From Candidatus Gastranaerophilales bacterium (GTDB lineage: Bacteria; Cyanobacteriota; Vampirovibrionia; Gastranaerophilales; Gastranaerophilaceae), in contig JAFTSM010000071.1 of the NCBI GenBank assembly GCA_017467305.1, forward strand, positions 1-64,000: a stretch of DNA of 64,000 nt, read 5' to 3'. Positions 52,577 to 61,310 of the stretch are shown piece after piece. The translations under genes and the position numbers were made by a program. Position 1 is the first letter of the stretch, and every line of letters begins with the position of its first letter. The notes beneath the pieces were generated by a model that was given only the letters and a program-made list of their open reading frames with translations, did no database searches and was not told where the DNA came from.

Positions 52577-53203
52577 ATGAGCATAGATAATAAAACAACG
52601 ACTAAATTTAATATAAAAGACTATCAAGAGTTAATCGATACTCTAGCTAAAGTTGAGTATAAGAAGTTGTCGTCAAAACATTTAATTGACTTTTCTGAGT
52701 TAGTTAATATTGGTACACAGGTTGTGCATAAATTGTGTTCAAATTCTGAGCCAGATAAGTATAATAAGTCTTATTTATCTACTGCTATAAAATGGGCTAT
52801 ACGTAATGAAGTAAGACGTAGATACAAGTGGTATGTTCTAAAAAATCAGCAAGAAAATGCTGTCTTTGATGAAGAAAGTCAATCAAATATTAGAGAAGCT
52901 GTTTATAAAACTATATTATCGGTTGATGAAATGGCAGAGGGAGATAATCCTACTCAAATAAGGGATTTTAAGAAAAATCCAGAGGAAAAGATTATTTTTT
53001 CTGAGTTGAGTGATAGTATAAAGCATGCCATTAAAACTTTACCGCCTCGGGAAAGAGAACTTATTGAGTGTAAATTTTTTAAAGATAAGAAATTAAGAGA
53101 AATATCAGAAGAGTTTAATTTATCCCCTTCTAGAATATCAAGGATAATACAATCTGGTTTAAATAAGATTAGAAAAGAATTAGTTAAACAAAATTTAGTA
53201 TAG
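52577..53203 (+). CDS. alternative sigma-70-family sigma factor
   Basis: A 208-residue sigma factor. The region 2 part (FSELVNIGTQVVHKLCS ... YLSTAIKWAIRNEVRRRYK, residues ~45-95) binds the -10 element and core polymerase. Region 4 (LPPRERELIECKFFKDKKLREISEEF, then NLSPSRISRIIQSGLNKIRKEL, ~155-205) has the -35-binding helix-turn-helix. Region 1.1 and a full region 3 are absent, so it is a group 3-like factor (FliA/SigF/SigB class) rather than housekeeping or a small ECF factor. The target genes are unknown. No anti-sigma gene is adjacent. Terminated by a strong hairpin. Confidence 0.87.
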   Translation: MSIDNKTTTKFNIKDYQELIDTLAKVEYKKLSSKHLIDFSELVNIGTQVVHKLCSNSEPDKYNKSYLSTAIKWAIRNEVRRRYKWYVLKNQQENAVFDEESQSNIREAVYKTILSVDEMAEGDNPTQIRDFKKNPEEKIIFSELSDSIKHAIKTLPPRERELIECKFFKDKKLREISEEFNLSPSRISRIIQSGLNKIRKELVKQNLV

Positions 53204-53236
53204 AAACGGTGCTTTCGCATTGTTTCTATTTTTTTA
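53201..53236 (+). terminator. intrinsic terminator after the sigma-factor gene
   Basis: TAGAAACGGTGC, loop TTTC, GCATTGTTTCTA: a 12-bp stem with two G-T pairs, followed by T7. The stem starts at the stop codon. Confidence 0.85.
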
Positions 53237-53253
53237 GTAAAGGAGAAAGAAAA

Positions 53254-53898
53254 ATGTCAAAGTTAGTATCAGGAATTATGTCTTATATTTTGCCACCTTC
53301 AAATGATGTTTTTTATTCATTATTTGAAGAAGGAACAAAATCTTGTAAACAAGCTGCTGAATTGTTAAGTGAAATATTAGAAAGCTCAATGACAGAAGAA
53401 CATGTTGCAAGAGCAAGACAGTATAAGCATGCAAGTAATAAAAATATTAAAAAGACATTAGAAGTACTAGATACATCTTTTGTAACTCCAATTGATAGAG
53501 AAGATATTCAAGAAATAGCTACTTTATTAAACAAAATTACAAAGAAGATTGTTAAAGCAACATTGAATTTAAGAGTTTATAAATTAGATAAATTTACTGA
53601 TAATTTGAAAAATCAAGCTCAAACATTAATTGCAGCTGCTTCTGAATTAGAACAAATTTTTGCTCACTTTGAAAAGCCAACCATTTCTGATATGACAGCA
53701 AGAAATTTGAAAATGAAAGAAATTGAATCTAGAGGGGATGAAATTTTATACGCTGCAACAGAATCGTTGTTCTCTGGCAAATATGATGCGTTAAATGTTA
53801 TTAAATTAAAAGACTTACATAAAGATTTAGAAAATGCTTTAGATGCGTGTTACAGTGTTTCAGATAAAGTTGTAAGTGTTGTATTAAAAATGAGTTAA
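53254..53898 (+). CDS. DUF47/PhoU-like phosphate-transport accessory protein
   Basis: A 214-residue all-helical protein of the DUF47 family (TIGR00153), related to PhoU. SYILPPSNDVFYSLFEEGTKSCKQAAELL is the typical beginning, and IESRGDEILYAATESLFSG holds conserved acidic metal-binding residues (~160). It normally partners with PiT phosphate transporters, and pit is next with a 13-base gap. The frame could extend 15 codons upstream through the terminator; ATG 53254 with AAAGGAG is correct. Confidence 0.9.
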   Translation: MSKLVSGIMSYILPPSNDVFYSLFEEGTKSCKQAAELLSEILESSMTEEHVARARQYKHASNKNIKKTLEVLDTSFVTPIDREDIQEIATLLNKITKKIVKATLNLRVYKLDKFTDNLKNQAQTLIAAASELEQIFAHFEKPTISDMTARNLKMKEIESRGDEILYAATESLFSGKYDALNVIKLKDLHKDLENALDACYSVSDKVVSVVLKMS

Positions 53899-53911
53899 TG
53901 AGGTTTAAATT

Positions 53912-54922
53912 ATGACATTTGCAATATTATTATTAATTGCGGTAATCGTAATAGCGTTAGTTTTTGAGTACATCAATGGCTTTCATGATTGTGCAAACTC
54001 AATTGCATCAATTGTATCTACAAAAGTTCTTTCTCCTCGCCAAGCTGTACTATTTGGTGCTGTGTTAGAGTGCGTTGGTGCTTTGTTAGGTGTAAATGTA
54101 GCTAAAACTATTGGTTCTGGTATTATCGCAAGTGATGCTGTTACATTACAAGTAATATTTTGTGCTTTATTAGCTGCTGTAATTTGGAACTTAATTACTT
54201 GGTGGTTTGGTTTACCTTCTAGCTCTTCACATGCCTTAATTGGTGGTCTATTGGGTGCTACATTTATTCACGCCGGTTTAGATCCTATTCATTTTGCAGT
54301 TTTAATTAAAAAGATTATAATTCCAATGTTTACATCTCCTGTTATCGGATGTTTGATTGGTTTTATGGTTATGTGCGCATTTTTAAGAATGTTCTATAAG
54401 ATAAAACCTGATATTATAAATAGACGATTTAAAAGAGTCCAATTAATTACATCTGGCATGATGGCATTAAGTCATGGTTTGAATGATGCTCAAAAAACTA
54501 TGGGTGTTATAACTATGGCACTTGTTACAAGTGGTGTTTTAGTTATGCAATCTGGTCATTTTGATATACCAATATATGTAAAATTAGTTTGTGCGGCTAC
54601 AATGGCTGCTGGTACCATGTCTGGTGGTTGGAAAATTATTAAAACAATGGGTAGTAAAATTATCAAATTAAAACCAATTAGCGGTGCTGCTGCTGATTTC
54701 TCTGCTGCTGTAATTGTATTAGTTGCTTCTTGGTTTGGTATTCCATTGAGTACTACACACGTTGTATCAACATCTATTATGGGTGTTGGTATGGCTATTA
54801 AAGGTGGTAGAGTTAGAACAAACATTATCGGTAATATTGTAACTGCATGGGTATTAACAATTCCTTGTTGTGTTGTTCTATCAATGTTGTTATACTGGTC
54901 ATTAAAACATATTCCACACTAA
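53912..54922 (+). CDS. pit: inorganic phosphate transporter, PiT family
   Basis: A 336-residue transporter with about ten helices. The duplicated PiT signatures are GFHDCANSIASIVSTKVLSPRQA (~residue 25) and ALSHGLNDAQKTMGVI (~190); both inverted-repeat halves also show PSSSSHALIGG and PLSTTHVVST. It takes up phosphate, usually as a metal-phosphate complex, driven by protons or sodium. Paired with the DUF47 gene upstream. Confidence 0.95.
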   Translation: MTFAILLLIAVIVIALVFEYINGFHDCANSIASIVSTKVLSPRQAVLFGAVLECVGALLGVNVAKTIGSGIIASDAVTLQVIFCALLAAVIWNLITWWFGLPSSSSHALIGGLLGATFIHAGLDPIHFAVLIKKIIIPMFTSPVIGCLIGFMVMCAFLRMFYKIKPDIINRRFKRVQLITSGMMALSHGLNDAQKTMGVITMALVTSGVLVMQSGHFDIPIYVKLVCAATMAAGTMSGGWKIIKTMGSKIIKLKPISGAAADFSAAVIVLVASWFGIPLSTTHVVSTSIMGVGMAIKGGRVRTNIIGNIVTAWVLTIPCCVVLSMLLYWSLKHIPH

Positions 54923-54936
54923 TAAAGGATTTTTAA

Positions 54937-55215
54937 ATGGCATTAAAAACAATTCAGTATAGAACACAAGGCACATGTTGTGCACTTATGAATATAGTTT
55001 TAGATGATAATAAAATTTATGATGTAGAATTTCTTGGGGGTTGTAATGGCAACCTTCAAGGTATTCGTAAACTTGTAATTGGAATGAATATTGATGATGT
55101 TATAGATAAACTTCAAGGTATTAGATGCGGGGCAAAACAAACAAGTTGTCCTGACCAATTATCTCAATGTTTATTACAATACAAAGAACAAGTAGCTCAA
55201 GAAATTGTAAAATAG
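54937..55215 (+). CDS. TSCPD domain protein (TIGR03905 type)
   Basis: A 92-residue protein with the TSCPD motif near the end (CGAKQTSCPDQLSQCL). QGTCCALMNIVLDDNKIYDVEFLGGCNGNLQG is also typical. The TSCPD domain is known from the C-terminus of ribonucleotide reductases of class II and stand-alone proteins, where cysteines may bind zinc. Role as a stand-alone protein unknown. AAAGG precedes ATG 54937; 14 bases after pit. Confidence 0.88.
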   Translation: MALKTIQYRTQGTCCALMNIVLDDNKIYDVEFLGGCNGNLQGIRKLVIGMNIDDVIDKLQGIRCGAKQTSCPDQLSQCLLQYKEQVAQEIVK

Positions 55216-55271
55216 TATTATAAATATTTGATTTTTATCCTATAATATATTTATAGATGAGAGGGATTATT

Positions 55272-56087
55272 GTGTCTTTAGAATTAGATAATAAACAAGG
55301 TTTAATAGCAGGTGATGGATTATTACCTGTTCAGTTAGCAAAAAATGCAAAGGAAAATGGATTTGAAGTTGTTGCAATTGCTTTATCACCAGATAATAGA
55401 AATGAATTAAAAAAATATTGTTCAAAAGTTTATGATTCTGCACCTGGTGAACTTTTGAAAATTAAAAATATACTTGAAACTGAACAAATAAAACAGTTAA
55501 CCTTTATTGGTAAAGTATCAAAAAGCCTTGTGGTAAGAAGACCAAGATTTGACTCTTTAGCTGTTGAATTTTTAAAGCAAGCTACAAGATTGAATGATGA
55601 TGCAATTATGCTATTTTTAGTTGCAGAATTGGCAAAACTAGGAATTACAGTTCTTGACCAAACAATTTTTATTAAAAACTTGATGGTTCCACGTGGTGTT
55701 TTAGGAAAAATTCAACCAACTGAAGCTCAAATTTCTGATGTTGAATACGGCTATAAGATTGCTAAAGAAATGGGAGATTTAGATATTGGTCAATCTGTTG
55801 TTATTAAAGATAGAATGATTATGGCAATTGAAGCTATTGAAGGTACTGACAAATGCATTAAACGTGGCTGTAAATTAGGTAAAAAAGATGCTGTAGTTGT
55901 TAAGGTTGCTAAACCAAAGCAAGATAAACGTTTTGATATTCCTGCTTTTGGTTTGAGGACTTTAAAAACTATGAAAAAATATAAGGCAAAATTAATTGCA
56001 GTAGAAGCAAATGAAACTATTTTAGTTGATGCTCAAAAAACAATTGATTATGCAAATAAAAATGGCATTATTGTAATGGCAGTGTAG
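55272..56087 (+). CDS. lpxI: UDP-2,3-diacylglucosamine pyrophosphatase LpxI
   Basis: About 271 residues. It hydrolyses UDP-2,3-diacylglucosamine to lipid X and UMP, the LpxI alternative to LpxH. Hallmarks are GLIAGDGLLPVQLAKNAKENG at the N-terminus, TFIGKVSKSL (~80), LGITVLDQT and DIGQSVVIKDRMIMAIEAIEGTD (~170). I propose GTG 55272, which has AGAGGG six bases upstream; ATG 55257 would add five residues (MRGII) made from the ribosome binding site itself. A consensus TATAAT at 55241-55246 suggests its own promoter. lpxB follows by one base. Confidence 0.92.
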   Translation: MSLELDNKQGLIAGDGLLPVQLAKNAKENGFEVVAIALSPDNRNELKKYCSKVYDSAPGELLKIKNILETEQIKQLTFIGKVSKSLVVRRPRFDSLAVEFLKQATRLNDDAIMLFLVAELAKLGITVLDQTIFIKNLMVPRGVLGKIQPTEAQISDVEYGYKIAKEMGDLDIGQSVVIKDRMIMAIEAIEGTDKCIKRGCKLGKKDAVVVKVAKPKQDKRFDIPAFGLRTLKTMKKYKAKLIAVEANETILVDAQKTIDYANKNGIIVMAV

Positions 56088-56088
56088 A

Positions 56089-57216
56089 ATGAAAAAACTT
56101 TTTATCATAACTGGTGAATATTCTGGCGATAAGCATGCCTCAGATGTTGTCAGAGAAATTAGAAAGCTGAATCCTAATATTGAAATAGAAGGTGTTGGTG
56201 GTTCTAATCTTGCAGCAGAAGGTGTTAAATTATTTTGTGACCATTCTAAAATGTCTGCAATAGGCTTTAATACAAAAATTATTCTTACTCATATTCAATT
56301 GGGGCAAAAAGTTGCAAAATATATTAAAGAAGACTTTAAACCGGATATGGTATTAATGGTTGACTATGGTGGTTTTAACCTTAATTTATCAAAAGTTCTT
56401 TCACATAATGGAATAAAATTATATTATTACATTCCACCTCAAATATGGGCTTCTAGAAAATGGCGTATTCATACTGTAAAAAAACATATTGATAAAGTTC
56501 TTACTATTTTCCCATTTGAGAAAAAAATGTATGATGAATATGGTATAGATTCTGAATTTGTTGGACATCCTCTTTTAACTCAAATTCCACCTAAAGCTGA
56601 TAAATCTTCTTTTTTTCTTGAACAGGGCTTAGATAAGAATAAAAAACTAATATCTATATTCCCGGGTTCTAGAGTTTTTGAAATAAAAAATCTTCTGAAA
56701 TTATTCTTAGATTCTGCAAGACTTATTAAGTCAAAAGAAAAAAATGTACAATTTTTAATTGCGCAAGCACCAACTATAAAAGATGAATTAATTCAGCCTA
56801 TTATCAATGAGTATAGCGATTTAGATATTAAGGTATTAAAAAAGAAGAATTATGATTTGTTAGCAGTTTCAGATGCTTTGATTTTAGCTTCTGGCACTGT
56901 TGCTCTTGAGGCGGCTATTTATGAAACACCAATGATTATTAGTTATCGTGGTCCTTTATATTTATTTTTAGTTTATAGATTGGTTCGTTGCATTAAAAGG
57001 GTTTGTTTACCCAATATTATTATGGACAAAGATATTGTTCCAGAAATTCTTCAATATTCAGCTAAACCAAGTATTATATCTTCAAATATTTTGAAAATAC
57101 TTTCAGATGAAAATTATAGACAAGAAATGATTAATTCTTTGAAAAATGTTAAGCAAATGTTAAAGACATCTGGTTCTGCTCAAAATGTGGCGCAAATAGT
57201 TGTAAACAATATCTAA
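56089..57216 (+). CDS. lpxB: lipid-A-disaccharide synthase
   Basis: A 375-residue GT19 glycosyltransferase joining lipid X and UDP-diacylglucosamine to the lipid A disaccharide. GEYSGDKHASDVVREI at the N-terminus, MSAIGF, YYIPPQIWASRKWRI, FPFEKKMYDEYGIDSEFVGHPLL and FPGSR are the family motifs; GTVALEAAIYETPMIISYR is the donor-side loop. Start is 2 bases after lpxI, so coupled. Confidence 0.95.
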   Translation: MKKLFIITGEYSGDKHASDVVREIRKLNPNIEIEGVGGSNLAAEGVKLFCDHSKMSAIGFNTKIILTHIQLGQKVAKYIKEDFKPDMVLMVDYGGFNLNLSKVLSHNGIKLYYYIPPQIWASRKWRIHTVKKHIDKVLTIFPFEKKMYDEYGIDSEFVGHPLLTQIPPKADKSSFFLEQGLDKNKKLISIFPGSRVFEIKNLLKLFLDSARLIKSKEKNVQFLIAQAPTIKDELIQPIINEYSDLDIKVLKKKNYDLLAVSDALILASGTVALEAAIYETPMIISYRGPLYLFLVYRLVRCIKRVCLPNIIMDKDIVPEILQYSAKPSIISSNILKILSDENYRQEMINSLKNVKQMLKTSGSAQNVAQIVVNNI

Positions 57217-57269
57217 AGGATATATTTAATATTTTATTTTTTACAAAAAATATTACTTATGTTAAGATA

Positions 57270-57294
57270 TTTTTGTAACACTTTATTACAAAAA
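57270..57294. promoter_or_regulatory. 9-bp palindrome upstream of the GGDEF/HD-GYP gene
   Basis: TTTTTGTAA, 7 bases, TTACAAAAA: a perfect inverted repeat 53 bases before ATG 57347 and 25 bases before a TATAAT at 57319-57324. It has operator-like symmetry but is AT-rich. Confidence 0.35.
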
Positions 57295-57346
57295 GGCAAA
57301 AAAACTGCTTTATGGTTTTATAATTAAACGTATTCAGGATTGGTTA

Positions 57347-59209
57347 ATGCAAAGACAAGATAATAGACAAGATTCATATAAAAGTAAAAACTCTCTCTCC
57401 CAGAAAAATTCAATAACAACAAATCCGATTGATAAGACCGGTTTGGTTGCGCAAATAAATATACTAGGAAGTGGGATGAGTTCTGGAAAAGTTTCTCATT
57501 CGGTTATAAACCATCATAATGAGAAAGCATCTGGGCTTGTTGATTATTCTGGTTTTATAAATGAAACAAATAGTATTATTAAAAACCACACATCATTAAG
57601 TGAGTCCTTAAATGCGTTTCATAGTTTATTTACAAATAGATTAAACTGTGGATATACTGCTTTTGGATTAATAGGTGAACAGTCTAACTCAGTAAATGTT
57701 AGGTTGTTAGATAGAAACTCTAATGTATATTCATTTAAAGTTTTTATGAATGATAAAGAGAATGAAATTGTAAAAGCAATAGAATCTGGTGAAGCTATTA
57801 TTTTAAATAATTCTTCTTACTTGAAACTTCCTTCTTTTGCAAATTTGCCAAGTGTTATTTTACCTATACAAATCCAAGGTAAAACGATTTGTATTGCTTT
57901 AGCTAGTGATTATAATATTCAAAATCACATTAGTTTATATCAGTTGGCTGCAACAAATTTAGGTTTATTAGTTCATAATTCTAATTTGAATGATAAGGTG
58001 GCTCAAAGCTCTTATATGGATAGTTTGACGAACTTATATTCTCATAGAAGATTTCATGAATTTTTATCTCAAGAAATATCATCAGCAGAGCAATCTAAAA
58101 CAAAATTGTCTGTAATTATTTTTGATATTAATGATATGGGACAAATTAATAGAGAATATGGTCACTCAAAGGGTGATGAAGTAATTAAAGTTGTGGCTAG
58201 TAAGATTAATCAGAATATCAAAAAGCAAGATATTGCTGCTAGATACGGTGGTGATAAAATTTCTGTAATATTGAAAAATACAAATTCAGATGAAGCAAAA
58301 TATATGGCTGAGTATCTAACATATTCTCTTTCTTGTTGCCTTGTAGATGATATTGGACCTGTTAATAAGGTTTCTGTTGGTATTTCTACTTATCCAGATG
58401 ACTCAACTGATAAAGAAAAATTGTTGATTTTAGCTGAACAAGCTGTTCTTGTTTCTAAAACAAAAGGTTCTGATAATGGACGTTCTGTAATTGTTTCAAC
58501 TCAAGATTATGATTTTTGGGATGATGCTTCATTGAACTCTTTTGCGACTGTAATGGCAAAAAGACATTCTCAAATTGGTTTAAATTTCGAAGAAGCATTA
58601 GTTGAAAAATTCCAAAGTGAAAATATTTTATCTCAAAATCATTTGATTGAGGTTGTTACTTCATTGGCAAGTGCCATTGATGCGAAGGATGAATATACAA
58701 AAGACCATTCGTCATCTGTTTCAAGATATTCTGTTTCACTTGCTAATGCAATAAATCTTCCACAAAAAGATGTTGAAAGAATTAAATTAGGTGCACTGTT
58801 GCACGATATCGGTAAAATTGGTATTCCAGAAGATGTATTAACAAAACCTTCTAGATTAACAGATGAAGAATTTAAAATTATTCAACAACATCCAACCATT
58901 GGTGTTGAAAAGATTTTGGAACCAAACCCATTATTACATGATTTAATTCCTATAGTTAAATATCACCATGAACAATGGAACGGTAAAGGTTATCCTTGTG
59001 GTTTGAAAGGTGAAGAAATTCCTTTAGCAGCAAGAATTGTAGCAATTGCTGACACTTACCATGCTTTAATTAGCGATAGACCATATCGTAAAGGTATGAG
59101 TGTTGAAAAAGCTTGTTCTATCTTGGAAGAAGGCGCTGGTATTCAATGGGATAAAGAGCTTGTAAGACAATTTATCTCAATAGCACCAGCATTAGCAACT
59201 AAAATTTAG
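57347..59209 (+). CDS. degenerate GGDEF plus HD-GYP cyclic-di-GMP protein
   Basis: A 620-residue protein. Residues ~65-225 look like a GAF-type sensor. Residues ~225-385 are a GGDEF domain with intact beginning (SYMDSLTNLYSHRRFHEFL) but an active-site motif RYGGDKISVIL: Lys-Ile replace Glu-Phe, so cyclase activity is doubtful. Residues ~425-620 are an HD-GYP phosphodiesterase with HDIGKIGIPEDVL, HHEQWNGKGYP and ADTYHALISDRPYRKG; all metal ligands are present. It would hydrolyse c-di-GMP, maybe with the GGDKI domain as GTP-binding regulator. AGGA precedes ATG. Confidence 0.88.
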   Translation: MQRQDNRQDSYKSKNSLSQKNSITTNPIDKTGLVAQINILGSGMSSGKVSHSVINHHNEKASGLVDYSGFINETNSIIKNHTSLSESLNAFHSLFTNRLNCGYTAFGLIGEQSNSVNVRLLDRNSNVYSFKVFMNDKENEIVKAIESGEAIILNNSSYLKLPSFANLPSVILPIQIQGKTICIALASDYNIQNHISLYQLAATNLGLLVHNSNLNDKVAQSSYMDSLTNLYSHRRFHEFLSQEISSAEQSKTKLSVIIFDINDMGQINREYGHSKGDEVIKVVASKINQNIKKQDIAARYGGDKISVILKNTNSDEAKYMAEYLTYSLSCCLVDDIGPVNKVSVGISTYPDDSTDKEKLLILAEQAVLVSKTKGSDNGRSVIVSTQDYDFWDDASLNSFATVMAKRHSQIGLNFEEALVEKFQSENILSQNHLIEVVTSLASAIDAKDEYTKDHSSSVSRYSVSLANAINLPQKDVERIKLGALLHDIGKIGIPEDVLTKPSRLTDEEFKIIQQHPTIGVEKILEPNPLLHDLIPIVKYHHEQWNGKGYPCGLKGEEIPLAARIVAIADTYHALISDRPYRKGMSVEKACSILEEGAGIQWDKELVRQFISIAPALATKI

Positions 59210-60003
59210 TTATTTTCTGTTTTGTGGTAATAAGGTAAATCTGAATTTATATCAAGTTTGCGTGCAGACTTTTTGAATATTTTAGATTTATATATTCCAG
59301 TGTATGCTAAGAAATATTTAAGACTTACCCCAAGAACGCCAAATCCATATTTGCAAGAACGTGCAAAATTTATTGAAGAAGCTTCTGGAAAGTATTTTGT
59401 AGGACAGCTTAACTCACCTATTTTGTAACCATGGTAAGCAACTAAAGCAAGCATCTCATTATCAAATACAAAGTCCTCATCACATTCTTCGAGGGGAAGG
59501 TTTTCTAAAACATTTCTTTTGAAACCTCTAAATCCAGTGTGGTATTCAGAAAGGTGTTGGCCAAGGAATAAATTTTCAAAAGCTGTTAAGAATTTGTTTG
59601 CAACATATTTATATAGTGGCATACCACCTTCAAGCGCATTAGATAACATTCTTGAAGCTATTACTGCATCATATTCTTCAAAAGCTAGCATTGAAGCTAT
59701 TGCTGGAATTAGTTTTGGAGTGTATTGATAATCTGGATGCAACATAATTACAATATCTGCATTTGATTTTAATGCAGCAGTATAACAAGATTTTTGGTTT
59801 CCACCATAACCTCTATTTTCTTTATGTACAATAGTTGTTATGTTTAAGTCTTTAGCTAAATCCTTTGTGTTATCGCTAGATTTATCATCTGTAAGAATAA
59901 TTTCATCTACAATATCTTTATAAATTTCATTGTATGTTTTTTCTAATGTTTTTTCTGCGTTGTATGCAGGCATAACTACTACAACTTTTTTCCCGTTTAA
60001 CAT
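59206..60003 (-). CDS. family 2 glycosyltransferase (dolichyl-phosphate-mannose-synthase-like)
   Basis: A 265-residue GT-A enzyme. VVVVMPAYNAEKTLEKTYNEI, LTDDKSSDNT (~40), a metal-binding LHPDYQY (in place of DxD, ~90) and YHTGFRGFKRNVLENLP are DPM1-like hallmarks. One hydrophobic segment near the C-terminus (YGFGVLGVSLKYFLAYTGIY) could associate with membrane. Likely acts on a polyprenyl-phosphate sugar or a cell-surface glycan. Start ATG 60003 has GAGAGGGATT upstream; the longer frame from TTG is built of that site. Overlaps convergent 59209 by 4 bases. Confidence 0.85.
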   Translation of the reverse strand: MLNGKKVVVVMPAYNAEKTLEKTYNEIYKDIVDEIILTDDKSSDNTKDLAKDLNITTIVHKENRGYGGNQKSCYTAALKSNADIVIMLHPDYQYTPKLIPAIASMLAFEEYDAVIASRMLSNALEGGMPLYKYVANKFLTAFENLFLGQHLSEYHTGFRGFKRNVLENLPLEECDEDFVFDNEMLALVAYHGYKIGELSCPTKYFPEASSINFARSCKYGFGVLGVSLKYFLAYTGIYKSKIFKKSARKLDINSDLPYYHKTENN

Positions 60004-60092
60004 AATCCCTCTCAAAGTTATCTATAATTTTATTTTATAATTTAGTTTATGAAAATGCAAAATGTATTTAAAAATTAATATTTTTAGCCTAC

Positions 60093-60122
60093 TTGTTAAC
60101 TTTTGTAAATTAATGTTATAAT
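60093..60122 (+). promoter_or_regulatory. extended -10 promoter for the response regulator gene
   Basis: TTGTTA (60093-60098), 18-base spacer, TGTTATAAT (extended -10, 60114-60122). The leader of ~57 nt contains TAGTCGA twice in tandem (60145-60158), possibly a regulator site. Confidence 0.5.
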
Positions 60123-60185
60123 GTATTAAAGTTAGCTAGCAATATAGTCGATAGTCGAATTGAAGAGTAAAATTGGTGGTAGTTG

Positions 60186-61310
60186 ATGAGTTCTTGTGAA
60201 TTAAAAGAGAGTTTAGAAGTAGTCTTGAACTTAGCTCAAGACGAAAAACAGACGGTTCTTATCGTAGATGACGAAGAGAACAACCTTCAGCTATTGAAAA
60301 GAACATTTAGAGGTAAATATAATCTGTTAACAGCGTCTAATGGTTTACAAGCTTTGCAGGTTGTAAAAGAACACGGTGACAAAATAGCTCTGATTGTTTC
60401 TGACCAAAAAATGCCTGAAATGGAAGGTACTGATTTCTTCAAACAAGTTAGAGAAATGCATCCACAAATTGTTAAAATTCTTTTAACTGGTCACGTTGAT
60501 ACAGATATTTTGGTTTCTGCAATTAATGACTGTGATTTATTCCAATATATTTTAAAACCTTTTGAACCAGAAGAACTTAAAATTGCTGTAGAAAATGGTA
60601 TTTCTAAGTATTCAATGGCTTCAAATAATAAGCTTTTCTATAATGAATTAAGAGAATTATTTTATAAGACAATTAGAGCAATTTCAAATGCTTTAGATAC
60701 AAAAGATGCTTATACAAATGGTCATTCATTGAGAGTTACTTTATATTCTATGATTTTAGCAAATGAGCTAAATTTAGATGATGACTATATGGAAGATATC
60801 GAAATTGCAGGTTTGTTGCATGATATTGGTAAGATTGCAATGCCAAAGAGTATTTTGTGTAAAAATGGAAAGCTTACTGATGAAGAATTTGGTGTAATGA
60901 AATCACATCCAATTAGGGGTGAAAAAATTGTAATCAATATCAAAAAATTGCAAATGATTTCTGGCTGGGTAAAAACACACCATGAAAAATGGAATGGTAC
61001 TGGTTATCCAGATGCTTTGAAAGGAGAAGAAATACCACTTCCAGGACGTATAATAGCTTTAGCAGATACTTATGATGCAATGACTTCAACTCGTCCATAT
61101 AGAACAGCTTTGCCTCATGAAGTTGCTATAAATGAAATTAAGCGTTGCGCTGGTACTCAATTTGATCCAAAACTTGCTGAGTTGTTTGTTAAGGTTGCTC
61201 CTATTATTGATGAAGCAAGAAAAAATCCAGAATTGTATTATCAAAGATATTCATTCCTTGTTCAAAATATTGATTTCAAAATTATTTCAGAAGCTACTCA
61301 AGGGAATTAA
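60186..61310 (+). CDS. response regulator with HD-GYP output domain
   Basis: A 374-residue protein. The receiver domain (residues ~20-140) has VLIVDDEENN, the phospho-acceptor aspartate in IVSDQKMPEM and the lysine in LKPFEPEE. The HD-GYP domain (~170-360) has LLHDIGKIAMPKSIL, THHEKWNGTGYPDALKG and ADTYDAMTSTRPYR, intact. Expected to hydrolyse c-di-GMP on phosphorylation. This is the RpfG-type layout. ATG 60186 is preferred to TTG 60183 because of GGTGGT. No sensor kinase is adjacent; overlaps dnaE by 17 bases convergently. Confidence 0.92.
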   Translation: MSSCELKESLEVVLNLAQDEKQTVLIVDDEENNLQLLKRTFRGKYNLLTASNGLQALQVVKEHGDKIALIVSDQKMPEMEGTDFFKQVREMHPQIVKILLTGHVDTDILVSAINDCDLFQYILKPFEPEELKIAVENGISKYSMASNNKLFYNELRELFYKTIRAISNALDTKDAYTNGHSLRVTLYSMILANELNLDDDYMEDIEIAGLLHDIGKIAMPKSILCKNGKLTDEEFGVMKSHPIRGEKIVINIKKLQMISGWVKTHHEKWNGTGYPDALKGEEIPLPGRIIALADTYDAMTSTRPYRTALPHEVAINEIKRCAGTQFDPKLAELFVKVAPIIDEARKNPELYYQRYSFLVQNIDFKIISEATQGN

